A stretch of 64,000 bases of DNA from positions 6,385,501 through 6,449,500 of the forward strand of contig NC_064047.1 of the NCBI RefSeq assembly GCF_932526225.1, written 5' to 3'. Position 1 is the stretch's first letter; each line of letters starts with the position of its first letter. Position numbers and translations under genes: made by a program. Below, piece after piece: positions 25,311-36,023 of this stretch. This stretch comes from Nematostella vectensis (taxonomy: Eukaryota > Cnidaria > Anthozoa > Actiniaria > Edwardsiidae). The notes below the pieces were generated by a model. That model saw only the letters and a program-made list of their open reading frames with translations, was not told the origin of the DNA and did no database searches.

Positions 25311-26677
25311 TGTTCGTTTTGCGTCTGTGTGTACATACAAATACAAATGCTACTTGCGAATTCAAAGGCACCCCAGGAAAAAAGGAACAATAAACACAGT
25401 ATGACAAGATCTGTTGTTTGATTTTTCACGAGCGTAAAATATATCCCCAAAGCACAGGCTTCCAAGCTTAGTAACATTGTACCGTTATACCGTGACCTGT
25501 GACAGCTCAACTTCCGATACTGAAACTCGATGGGAGATCGAAATTGAGTTTTAAAATAATTTATGCCTATAATAATAATATACTGTCTCTGTGCGATTTT
25601 ATTAAGTTCTTTGTACAATGAAACAAAAAGTTTCATTACTAGGCATTATATTATAAATCCCATAATATTAAAGTATATATTTCCAGCAATTTCTCGAGTT
25701 TTCGCACCGGAAGCGCTAGTGCGTGCAATAATTACCAAAAACAGTTTGGTGGCGCAGTTAGACATACTTAAGATCAGACTGACGCGCGTGACAGGAGCTA
25801 AATCACTGTGCAAACAACTTAGATAATATGTGGTGGTGATTATTCCAACAGGTAATGAAAAAATCTCGTAGGTAGAGTAGATGAAAACAGTCCTACGTTG
25901 CCGTTGATTGTACACTACAGGGGTGGTCGATCATCTGACACAGGCTTAGAAACCCAAACACGTGTAATATGGATCTTCAGGAATAGAAGGAGGATTATAA
26001 GCGACAAGCCAAACCAAGGTCATGAAATCACAAGGTAGGAAATCAGAGCACACTACTTTTAATATGAGAAAACTTTGACAAGCTCAAATAATTACTGCTG
26101 AACGGTTAGATTACTGAACGTCCATTTGTATTTAAATTCAATACGGTTAAAAAGGGAGGGATTAATGGTCTAACTTGGTATTTTGAATACAGGATAAGAG
26201 ATAGGGCAAAATAATAATAGCAGGGAGGTTCAAATGCTAGTATTTGTTTGAAAGGGAGTTTAGTATGATTTTACTAGTTATTTGTATAAAATTCCGAATG
26301 CAAAATTTTACGAGAGGGTTTTATTTTGATCTGTTTTAGTCATAGACGTTTAGTATAGGCATAATATCTGTCTCCCGCCTCTACTTCATAAAATTAAAAA
26401 AAATAATAAAAAGTATTTCGTGGATTATCCAATGTTAGTTCAGAAACAGAGTTCACAGGTTTCCTGGAGAGTAACATATCTTTATTTTTATAAAAGAACG
26501 ATTAGATGACTGATAAAAAAAAGCGAGGTATAAGATTTCAGTAATTGAAAATCTCGCGTTTTTTTTCTTTAAAATTTATAGAGGACGAAAACAGGCTATA
26601 CGGTGCAACCCGTTAATGCCTCTCAAACCACCTGGAAATTCACAATACAATACCAACAATATTTATCTAAAGATCCA

Positions 26678-27154
26678 CGGGCTATAGGATAATTTGACTG
26701 CGAAATGAAGTCTAATGTCTTGTTAGTGTTGAATAAAGCACGTATCCCTACTTTAACTGGATGTATTTGCCTTGGTGTTGCTCCTACGGCGAGCTCTGTC
26801 GCTACGCGCTTGCGACCTTTCAAACGACGCCCTGTAGCTCTGTGTAACCGCCGCCGCCATTTGGTAGATGAGTAACTAGACCCCTTGACCCACAGCGGCG
26901 CGTTTTCTCTTCCCCACTATAAAATAATTGCCGCTGGGGGTCGAGGGGGACGAGTTACTCATCTACCAGGTGGTGGGGGTGGTTACACAGCGCAACGTTT
27001 GAAAGGTCGCAAGCGCGTAGGAACAGGGAGGGACAGAATCCGCTGTAGGAGTGAAACCAAGGCAAATACATCCATTTGAAGTAGGAATACGTGCTTTATT
27101 CAACACTAACAAGACATTAGACTTCATTTCGGAGTCAAATTATCCTATAGCCCG
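26678..27154. mobile_element. 477-bp palindromic element
   Basis: CGGGCTATAGGATAATTTGA at the left is the reverse complement of TCAAATTATCCTATAGCCCG at the right with one difference. The arms stay homologous for about 200 bp (TTAGTGTTGAATAAAGCACG, CGCTTGCGACCTTTCAAACG, GTAGATGAGTAACT) and differ by small indels, around a short centre near 26900-26950. A recent foldback element; no coding frame spans it. Confidence 0.8.
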
Positions 27155-27591
27155 TACAAAATAGCCTTTACAAGTGGACCTCATTGTTCACTTGCCCCCA
27201 ACTGACCCACAGGGTTTTGGTATCTAATGCTACCTGGTTATTGGCCTGTAGCCTGATTTTCAGACCGGCGGACTTTTGTTGTTATCTAACGGGAGAAAGG
27301 TAATGGTAACTTTTCCTACTCGATGTTTTGTTTTGCTGTCGGTTTGTCTTCATGGATTTTATTCTCTGGACTATCATCACTGTGCCCTTTAACCAAGGGC
27401 ACAGTGATTAGTTTTTTTTTTTTTCTAGATATTTTTTTTTTTTCGTATAGTGAGTGGGCTTTAAAGTGAATATGTATCACGATGAAAGGGGACTGAATTA
27501 CAAAAAATAAGTGTATGAAAAAAATAGCTCGATCTCAGAGCACCTGATGGATCGGTTAGTTTTATATTAAATCCACGGTCAGTGCACAGCG

Positions 27592-28059
27592 CAAGGGAGC
27601 ACGGCAGAATGTATTCCTATTTAACTCGCGATTGATATTGTAACGAAAATAAACGAGTCATCTGGGCTTGTTTTGTAAGGAGAGATATCAGTCCCGCTGT
27701 TGGGGGTGTAGGGCTCGGATTATGACGTGGATTATGTTTGTCAACACCGTCTTTGTTCGTATATGCCCGAATCCTTTCCGAGGATAGAGAGTTACAGTAG
27801 AAGTGACTATTCTTCTCGCCTCTCCGAGGCTCGCGATGCACTTCGTGCATCTTTCGTTGGCACTTTGTTCCGACACTACGCGTATCTGATATCTTCGGAC
27901 CGATGATACAAACAAAGACCCTGTTTACAAACATCCAACAGCGCAATTGATGACTCCCACAAAACAAACACACATGAGGTGTTGCATAACAAAGTGGTTT
28001 ATTCTCGTAAAAATATCAATCGTGCGTTAAATAGAAACACATTCTGCCGTGCTCCCTTG
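27592..28059. mobile_element. Inverted-terminal-repeat element just upstream of the MCT gene
   Basis: CAAGGGAGCACGGCAGAATG at the left matches CATTCTGCCGTGCTCCCTTG at the right, and homology continues about 65 bp inward (CTATTTAAC, GATTGATATT, AATAAAC). The 330-bp interior is not palindromic overall. It ends 55 bp before the MCT start codon, so it probably covers the promoter or 5'UTR. Confidence 0.75.
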
Positions 28060-28114
28060 CTCAGGTTGTATAATCGTTGTTATAATCGTAAAACCATGAA
28101 ATTATTCAAATGGC

Positions 28115-31100
28115 ATGACAGTCGATGACTCCAGCGTTGCTAAGCATACTTTGGTTACTAGGGATCCCTTAGCAACCGTAGATAACCCGGTGGATAACGA
28201 AAACTTGGATGTTGCTTTAAATCCCTTGGCTTCCATTGTTCACCTAGCTTCTGAAGCAAGCTCGATGGTAGCTAAGGGCAACATTGTTGCTAGGGATGCC
28301 GGTCTTGTGGCTACGCAACCCAAGAAGGATAGTGCGTACGCCTGGGTCGTATGTGTCTGCGGTTCCGTGGCAAGCATCTTAGCGATGGGATGCGCTTTTG
28401 CATCTGGGATATTGTATCCGTATTTCCTGGAGGAATTCAAGGAGAGCAAGGCGGTCACAGGTAAGTACCATGAGAGGGGGGGGGGGGGGGGGGTGGGGAT
28501 GGGTACAAACATTTTTGTTCTTGCAAAGTTTTCATTCGATTTTTCGCCTTTGCCGTATTGCATACCGTATTTGGAAGAGCGCTTTTAATAATTTTCTCGC
28601 TTTTCTGGTATTTCTGAATTGGGAAACTTCACGTATAGTTGCAGGGAATTTAGTTTCGTTCGTTTTTCATGGCAGCGATTTTGAATAGATCCCAGGAGCA
28701 CTCATTTTTTATTACCACAGGAATTCACGCGTGCTCGGCCCAGTCTCAAATAGACCATTAAGACAGAGGACAACATGATGTTAGATATGGGGAGGGTTGT
28801 GGTCACATGTAGGTATCTTAGGGGGGAGGGGGTACATATACCCTGAGCTTTTAAAGAATGATTGTTAATTCTTATTTTCACAGCGTTTGCAGGTGCACTT
28901 GCCATCGCAAGTGGCTGCGTGTTTGGACCCCTCGCTGGGAAAATCTGCGACCGCGTTGGATCACGGGTAGCAATGGTTTTTAGTACTCTGCCTTGCGCAG
29001 CAGGCCTCCTCGCGTCAGCCTTCGCTCCAAATATGGTCACCCTCTATTTCACGTACGGCTTAGTCTTTGGATGTGGCTCCTGTGTGGTTTATTTTGCTGC
29101 GTTGGTATTTGTCCCTCGATATTTCGACCGACGACGATACATTGCGACCGGGATGGTAACGTCAGGGCCTGGGGCGGGCCTCTTTGTTATAAGTCCGATA
29201 ACTGAAGCGCTATGCGAGAACTTCGGATGGCGTAAAACTATGATGTCATTTGCCGCGATAATGCTCTCCCCAGGATTACTCGGTCTAGTCTTTCCAAAGG
29301 ATAAGGATCGTGTAAGGAGGGAGGGGGATTCGACATGCAAACGAGGCTGTCAAGTGATAGATTTGAGTTTGTTTAAGAACTGGCTCTACCTGTTGTACAC
29401 GGCCGCTCTAACCGTTCTTGTATATGGACACACAAGCCCGAGCGCGCATTTGGTAAGTCGGGTAGGCTGAGCGACAGTATGAAACTATTTACCGAACGAT
29501 TGTATGACAAACCGAATAGCTGACCGAATAATTTCTTTTGTTGTCATCATTATCTTTAGATTTGTAAATAAGATAATGTACCGTCTGTCTAGCTGATGTG
29601 CAATGACTCTTTTAAGCTATCACTGTCCATTAAGTGCAATGCCTAGGGTATTTACTTTCAGTAATGTGCAGTCCTCTTCAGTGTCTGTCAACTATTTGCT
29701 TTGTTGATGTGCAAAAACCCTTGAGCTTTAATTGTCCAGTAAGTGCCTTTCTTAGGCATTACCGTTCAGTAAAGTGCAAAGCTCTTCAGTGCCTATCAAC
29801 TATTTGTTTAGTTGACGTGCAAGGACTCTTTGAGCTATCACTGTCCGGTAAGTGCAATGCCTTTGGGCTTTGCCAATCAATAATGTGTAATGCTCTTCGG
29901 TGTCTATCAACTATTTGCTTGTTGACGTGCAATGACTCTTTGAGCTATTACTATCCAGTAATTGCAGTCCCTTGGATTTTTACTGTATTTTAGTGATTTG
30001 GAAAGGTCTTCAGTGTCTATCAGCTATTTGTTTGTGTTGAGGCTGTTTATGTAGTGTCTCTGTCAAGCACTATTCTGTATAGTGTGTACGGCTATACGAG
30101 AGAACTGCAGCATGTCTGTCAGTCTGACTGAATAATCGAGCGACCGAATAACCGAACGAACGACTGACAGACCGACCAATTGACCGACCGACAGAATAAT
30201 CGAACGACCGACTTACCGGACAACTGACTGACAAACTGACCGACCGACCGAATAATCTAAAAATCGACTCAACGAACGGCTGACTGATCAAACGACCGAC
30301 TGGGAGGAGAGTAGTCGCGAAGCCGGTTGACGAGAACCTTTTGTCAAACGACTCTATATACCGAACGACCAAGTGACAAATTACCGACCGACCGACTGAC
30401 TGACTAACAATCCTACCAACCGACCGAGTGACGAACCGAACGACAGGCAACTAGACACTAGCCATAGAAGAGAACTAACCATAGTAACACAATAACTCTA
30501 TTCCATGTTTTACCTTTTACAGACGGCAGATGGTGTTTTATCATCCCGGGGGAGGTTGGAGGGAACTCTCTAACTCTCTAAAAGTAGACGGGGGTTATTG
30601 TTCTTAGGGGATACATTTTTTTCGCTTCTGCTATCCCTTAGATCCACGCTAGTGGATCCTCACATCCTAATAATAACAACAGGTGATGATTATAGTCAGA
30701 AAAGAAATGTTATCTATGGTGGAAAACTGCTATTGTGTTTGTTTAGTGCTAAGAGTGAGAAATTGCTTCAATAAGCTGCTTCAGTAAGAATTGCTGTTGT
30801 TGACACCCAAGGTGTTATTTCTTATGGTTAAATTGATTTTGCCGACGATCGCCCCGCCTGTTTTTTTGATGGATCGAGTTTCCCGGCAATAACAAACCAT
30901 CTACCGCCCATATGAAGAAAACGTTGTCGTTTTGGGGGTCTGGTACCGAGAAATCTTAGACTTTTCCAAAACTTTCTCCATTGACTAAAGATGATCACAG
31001 TCACTGTTTTTCTTTTCTGATACAAGTCAAAGTTTAAAAAGCACCTGCGATACGGCAACCTTAAAAATGACAAGAATCGTGCAGTTTTTCCAAATAAGAA

Positions 31101-33607
31101 AAATATTAATTTCCTTATATGCAAGTGACTGCATTTGGCAAAAACGACAATTTTTGGCTAAATTTTTTTGATATACAAGCAGGCTAATCATTGGATATAT
31201 TAATCGAACGACAGGATGGCGGGGAGGACAGATAAAAATTCGTACAAAGGTGAAATGATTATTTAAAAGCAGAGAATAAATAATCTCTTGACACTTTTTC
31301 TCATTTATGAAATTTCAGGCAAAATACTATCGCGAACTTGGACTGCCAGGTAACCGCTCCTCTTGGCTTTACTTCTTGATGGGGTTGACGTCAGTTGTTT
31401 CCAGGCTCCTGACCGGGCCGCTGTGTGACTCCAAATACGTTTCGCCGTCAATTGTCTTCCAGATAGGAGCTCTCATACTTGCAATAGACATCCTGCTGTT
31501 GCCATCGGCAACGAGTTACGAGTGGTTACTAGTCTTTGCTGTTGTATACGGGACCTCAGAAGGCATGACCATGACGTCAAATCACTGCAATATCATTAGC
31601 TTGTTGCCGTCACATCTGATTGGACATGGATTCGGGTGGTATATTGCGATAATCGGAAGCGGGTATTTCATTGGTCCAATTATTGGCGGTAAGAGCCTTT
31701 CTTATTAGCTTTATGCCTGGTGCACACTAGTGACATAACGACATGGGCGCGCGCACTCTTATGTTCTTATGTTAAGCCCGACATAACGACATTACAACAT
31801 AGGCGCGCGAACTCTTTTAAGCCCGACATAACGAAATGGACATAATGACATAATGCCCAGTGCACACTAGCAACATAACAACATGGGCGCGCACTATGTT
31901 TAGCCCGACATAACGACATGGACATAATGACATAAAAGAAAAAAAATGTTTTTTTCTCTTATGTCGTTATTTCCATGTCGTTATGTCGAAGATAAGAGTG
32001 CACGCGCCTATGTCATTATGTCCTTATGTCACTAGTTTGCACCAGTCATAAATACAAAACATGTTTTTTCTCTTATGTTGTTATGTCCATGCCGTTATGT
32101 CTGGCTAATTTCTTTATGTCGAACCATTCACATTTAACATACGAACTTGAGAGTGCGCCCCCCCCCCCCCCCCCCCCCCATGTCGTTATGTCACTAGTGT
32201 CCACCAAGGATTACACCCGTTTTCATTCACACGGGCACCCTGTGCCTTTCCCTTACGAGTCTGTGTTTTGGTGGACGTCATGACTTTTGAAGTTATCCAA
32301 TTCTGCAACTGTCAGAGCTTAACCAATCAAAACCAAAACAAATTCAAAAGTAGATCGTCTTTTTAACCTCACCGTAAAAATACCGATAAACACAAAGCCT
32401 GCAATTGGATAATTATTGTTTCTTAGCATTGCTTTATTGTTGATTCATGTACGTATGTATCTCTTGCCTGCTTTCTTGACGCCTGGTACTTTTTGGCGCT
32501 CTCCCATTGGTTAGCGGTCTATTGGCCACCGTAACTGGGAAATGGCTTCCGTCACCAGCCGCGACTCGAAAACGAAAAACACAATGTGCACCCTTGACTG
32601 AAAACAAGTGTAAAAATCTAACAGTTAACATAGAAGCGCCACCTACCGTGACGAGTCCAGAAGCGCTGCTAGGCGGGGAGGCGAAATTAATTTTATTATC
32701 ATTTTAACACACAAAATGAGTGAAATGTTTTTTGCCGGCCACCATTTTGTCATACTAGTAAAATAATAGTGCGAGAAAGCCCCCATTTCCTTCTACTAAT
32801 TTGGAAAGACAATTGTGGTAGTTCTCGATGGAAATTGCTTAATAACGCAAGAAAAGATGGTCATTTTACAATTTCTCCAAAATTTCCCTCCAGTTTTGAA
32901 TACAAAACAACAAAAAAGCGTAATTGGCAAGAGCTCAGGTCAAAGGTCGAGATATCAATGACATTCACAACAACACAACAACTCTTTGCGACGCGCGCGT
33001 GAAACCGATAAAAACTTTGCCATCTTGTTTACAATTTTCACGGCTGGCCTCGGTTTCACGCGCGCTTCGCAAAGAGTTGTGGGAAGATGTGGGGAGCTGG
33101 ATCATAAAGCTAGGGAGATCATCTGAATAGGGGAGATCAAGAGATCATGTGACCTTTCTCGGTGGCAAATTCAAAACAAAATACTCAAACAAACAAAAAT
33201 GAGAAATGACTGCGCCCGTTCACCAGAGAACGACGAAAAAAAAATAATTAAAAAATAATAATAATCAATTCTTGCTTTTCCCGTAAGCATTGAACACGTT
33301 GCTTTTTGTTGTTATTTTGCCGCTCAAAGCCTGAGCGCGCGCTAGTTTGCCACCCAAACAGTCACGTTTCCTACAAGTCCCCTTTTATTTCACCTCTTCC
33401 CTCTTTGCTGTATTTGTAGGTCTGATAGCAGATGTGACTGGATCTTACAAAGCCTCGTTCTATGCCGCTGGCTCGCTTGTGTTCGCGGGCTTCTGTTTGC
33501 CGTTTCTTGCAAGATTCTGTCCTCGTTCTAGTACGCAAGCTCAGGAGTTGGAACTTGATTGGTCAGGAGCTACCCTCATAGTGACGGAAAGGGAGACTTG
33601 CTTGTAA
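28115..33607 (+). CDS. Monocarboxylate transporter-like protein (SLC16 family), 490 aa, complete
   Basis: Exons are 28115-28460, 28884-29452, 31319-31688 and 33420-33607, with GT-AG junctions in phases 1, 0 and 1; the joined frame is open to a TAA. The product is a 12-helix major-facilitator carrier expected to move lactate, pyruvate or related monocarboxylates with protons across the plasma membrane; the substrate is not shown. Evidence is a 75-residue cytoplasmic N-tail, the KDSAYAWVV stretch where MCTs have their conserved TM1 motif, GPLAGKICDRVGSR after TM2, and YFDRRRYIATGMVTSGPGAG, which fits the second MCT signature. The helix count and the DVTGSYKASF loop between late helices also fit. 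A long hydrophilic loop (RVRREGDSTCKRGC) separates the two halves. The ATG is 55 bp after a transposable element. AATAAA follows the stop by 14 bp. The subfamily is not assigned. Confidence 0.9.
28477..28492 (+). repeat. Poly-G tract after MCT exon 1
   Basis: A run of about 15 G starts 17 bp after the exon 1 donor. Such tracts recur many times in this window. Confidence 0.85.
29598..30050 (+). repeat. Tandem array in MCT intron 2, unit about 110 bp, four copies
   Basis: GTGCAATGACTCTTTGAGC or variants recur at about 29598, 29708, 29817 and 29927. Each unit contains a donor-like AGTAAGTGC or GGTAAGTGC after TGTCC, and CTATCAACTATTTG. It starts about 145 bp downstream of the real donor at 29453. 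Confidence 0.85.
30110..30460. repeat. GACC/GACT tetranucleotide-rich tract
   Basis: About 350 bp of degenerate CGAC, CGAA and TGAC words (for example ACCGACCGACTGACTGAC), interrupted at 30300-30350. It lies in MCT intron 2. The reverse frame is an Arg/Ser/Val-rich artefact. Confidence 0.75.
30835..31170 (+). repeat. Dispersed repeat family C, copy 1
   Basis: Shares AATTGACTAAAGATG-like, GTTTTTCT, ATGACAAG-ATCGTGCAG, CCAAATAAG and AAAAACGACAATTTTTGGC with 39540-39785 in the same orientation. It lies in MCT intron 2, about 150 bp before exon 3. Confidence 0.6.
31716..32209. mobile_element. Inverted-repeat element with internal ACATAACGACAT repeats
   Basis: Left end CCTGGTGCACACTAGTGACA and right end TGTCACTAGTGTCCACCAAGG are near reverse complements. 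Between them, ACATAACGACATGG and its complement recur, with a C-run at 32157-32179. It starts 28 bp after MCT exon 3. Confidence 0.75.
32977..33080. repeat. Hairpin, 30-bp arms
   Basis: ACAACTCTTTGCGACGCGCG pairs with CGCGCTTCGCAAAGAGTTGT, and the arms continue through CGTGAAACCGA/TCGGTTTCACG, with a loop of about 40 bp. Probably a small MITE in MCT intron 3. Confidence 0.75.
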
Positions 33608-33620
33608 AATATTCTACGCA

Positions 33621-33626
33621 AATAAA
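33621..33626 (+). terminator. Polyadenylation signal of the MCT gene
   Basis: AATAAA 14 bp downstream of the MCT stop codon. The 52-bp minisatellite begins about 315 bp further on, so it should lie outside the mRNA if this signal is used. Confidence 0.65.
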
Positions 33627-33941
33627 ACAATAGGGACATTTCGCAACTACGACGGTATCGAGAACGGTGTATAAGCTCACGAATTGCTCAAAAACGGCTT
33701 TGTCGTCCGTGACCGCAAATCTAACGGCATTTTCCTTAGTTTAACGTTGTACGCGCGGACGGACGTCAACGGGCGTAAGTATTCGCGAGCACGAGCGCCG
33801 TTCTGTATGCCGTCGCCGTGATCGTTGCGTAATGTCCCTGTTATCACAAAATAGCTTCCTACTAGAGATGTAGGAAATCGTGGAACCTTTATTGTTAAAA
33901 TTTATTTTTCCTTGCCCAAAAGAGTCTACTAGTCGTCAAAG

Positions 33942-35289
33942 TTCAAATTCTATTGTGCCTGTTAGAAAGAACTTATTGGAGGGCTAGACAAGTTTCAAAT
34001 TCTATTGTGCCCGTTAGAAAGAACTTATTGGAGGGCTAGACAAGTTTTAAATTCTATTGTGCCTGTTAGAAAGAACTTATTGGAGGGCTAGACAAGTTTC
34101 AAATTCTATTGTGCCCGTTAGAAAGAACTTATTGGAGGGCTAGACAAGTTTCAAATTCTATTGTGCCCGTTAGAAAGAACTTATTGGAGGACTAGACAAG
34201 TTTCAAATTCTATTGTGCCCGTTAGAAAGAACTTATTGGAGGGCTAGACAAGTTTCAAATTCTATTGTGCCCGTTAGAAAGAACTTATTAGAGGACTAGA
34301 CAAGTTTCAAATTCTATTGTGCCTGTTAGAAATAACTTATTGGAGGGCTAGACAAGTTTCAAATTCTATTGTGCCCGTTAGAAAGAACTTATTGGAGGGC
34401 TAGACAAGTTTTAAATTCTATTGTGCCCGTTAGAAAGGACTTATTGGAGGGCTAGACAAGTTTCAAATTCTATTGTGCCTGTTAGAAAGAACTTATTGGA
34501 GGGCTAGACAAGTTTTAAATTCTATTGTGCCCGTTAGAAAGAACTTATTGGAGGGCTAGACAAGTTTTAAATTCTATTGTGCCCGTTAGAAAGAACTTAT
34601 TGGAGGGCTAGACAAGTTTTAAATTCTATTGTGCCCGTTAGAAAGAACTTATTGGAGGGCTAGACAAGTTTCAAATTCTATTGTGCCCGTTAGAAAGAAC
34701 TTATTGGAGGGCTAGACAAGTTTCAAATTCTATTGTGCCTGTTAGAAAGAACTTATTGGAGGGCTAGACAAGTTTCAAATTCTATTGTGCCCGTTAGAAA
34801 GAACTTATTGGAGGGCTAGACAAGATTTAAATTCTATTGTGCCTTTTAGAAAGAACTTATTGGAGGGCTAGACAAGTTTTAAATTCTATTGTGCCCGTTA
34901 GAAAGAACTTATTGGAGGGCTAGACAAGTTTTAAATTCTATTGTGCCTGTTAGAAAGAACTTATTGGAGGGCTAGACAAGATTCAAATTCTATTGTGCCC
35001 GTTAGAAAGAACTTATTGGAGGGCTAGACAAGTTTCAAATTCTATTGTGCCTGTTAGAAAGAACTTATTGGAGGGCTAGACAAGATTCAAATTCTATTGT
35101 GCCCGTTAGAAAGAACTTATTGGAGGGCTAGACAAGTTTCAAATTCTATTGTGCCTGTTAGAAAGAACTTATTGGAGGGCTAGACAAGATTCAAATTCTA
35201 TTGTGCCCGTTAGAAAGAACTTATTGGAGGGCTAGACAAGTTTCAAATTCTATTGTGCCTGTTAGAAAGAACTTATTGGAGGGCTAGAC
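33942..35289 (+). repeat. Minisatellite, 52-bp unit, about 26 copies
   Basis: The unit contains CAAATTCTATTGTGCCCGTT, AGAAAGAACTTATTGGAGGG and CTAGACAAGTTT. Copies are nearly identical; the main variants are CCCGTT/CCTGTT and GTTTCAA/GTTTTAA/GATTCAA. Near the right end, units alternate in a two-unit (104 bp) pattern of TTTC/CTG and ATTC/CCC, a higher-order repeat. It lies between the MCT and OATP genes. Confidence 0.97.
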
Positions 35290-35850
35290 GCAAAGTAGTA
35301 TTCGGAACGGGCTTGAGAAAATGTAATTTTAAAGGTTGCAAAATAGTGTAAGGAATACAAAGAATTATCAAAAGAAATTCGAACCCTTTTTCACTTCTCT
35401 AATCGCTAATTTTTTTTAGAATAACAACATAACAACATATGTCCTGTTAGAGTTGTTTTCAAAATCCTGCGCAACAAAATGCAATTGTTAAAGTGTAATA
35501 GTCGAGCCAAAACAAAAAATAGAAAAGACATTACCATTTATTAGTACTAAATAAACTAAGTAGTATTTCACAGGTTTTTGAAAAACAAACATTGGAGACA
35601 TACTGGACTTACTATTATTATCTGCAAACACCCTAAATAGACTTGGTCGAAGAAAGATGTCAATTAAAAACAAATATAAACGACCTACCACCTGCTGTTT
35701 TTTAATTGAAGACAGAACACCACCAAAAATCATTTTACTATAAAAATGGGTGAGAGCGTATAATACTAAAAGACCCAGACAAAACGACCCTTCTTTTTAT
35801 ACACGCATTTGTTTCGCTTCCTCACAAGCGTCTCTTGTCTACCTGTTGAT

Positions 35851-35902
35851 CACGTGAACAGCACTTTGTGATTGGTCGATACGTGACACAAGTTTGACGT
35901 CA
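35851..35902 (+). promoter_or_regulatory. Candidate OATP core promoter with E-box, CCAAT and CRE
   Basis: Within 52 bp are CACGTG (35851-35856), an inverted CCAAT box (ATTGG, 35871-35875) and a full palindromic CRE, TGACGTCA (35895-35902). The block is 122-173 bp upstream of the OATP start codon. Factor identity is inferred from motif only. Confidence 0.45.
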
Positions 35903-36023
35903 TTATGAACGACAGGCGTACCATGAACCCCAACCGGTAAACAGGTGGTCAGTGAGAAAATAAGCGCAAGGGATCCAAAAGAAAATCTGAATGCTTTTAC
36001 CCAAAGAAAGTGTTTGAAAAATC

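Noticed and set aside
30070-30450. 126-aa minus-strand frame rich in Ser, Val and Arg
   Set aside because: It is the translation of the GACC/GACT repeat tract and lies in an MCT intron.
33942-35289. CRISPR-like appearance of regularly spaced repeats
   Set aside because: The repeats are contiguous with no unique spacers and the genome is eukaryotic; it is a minisatellite.
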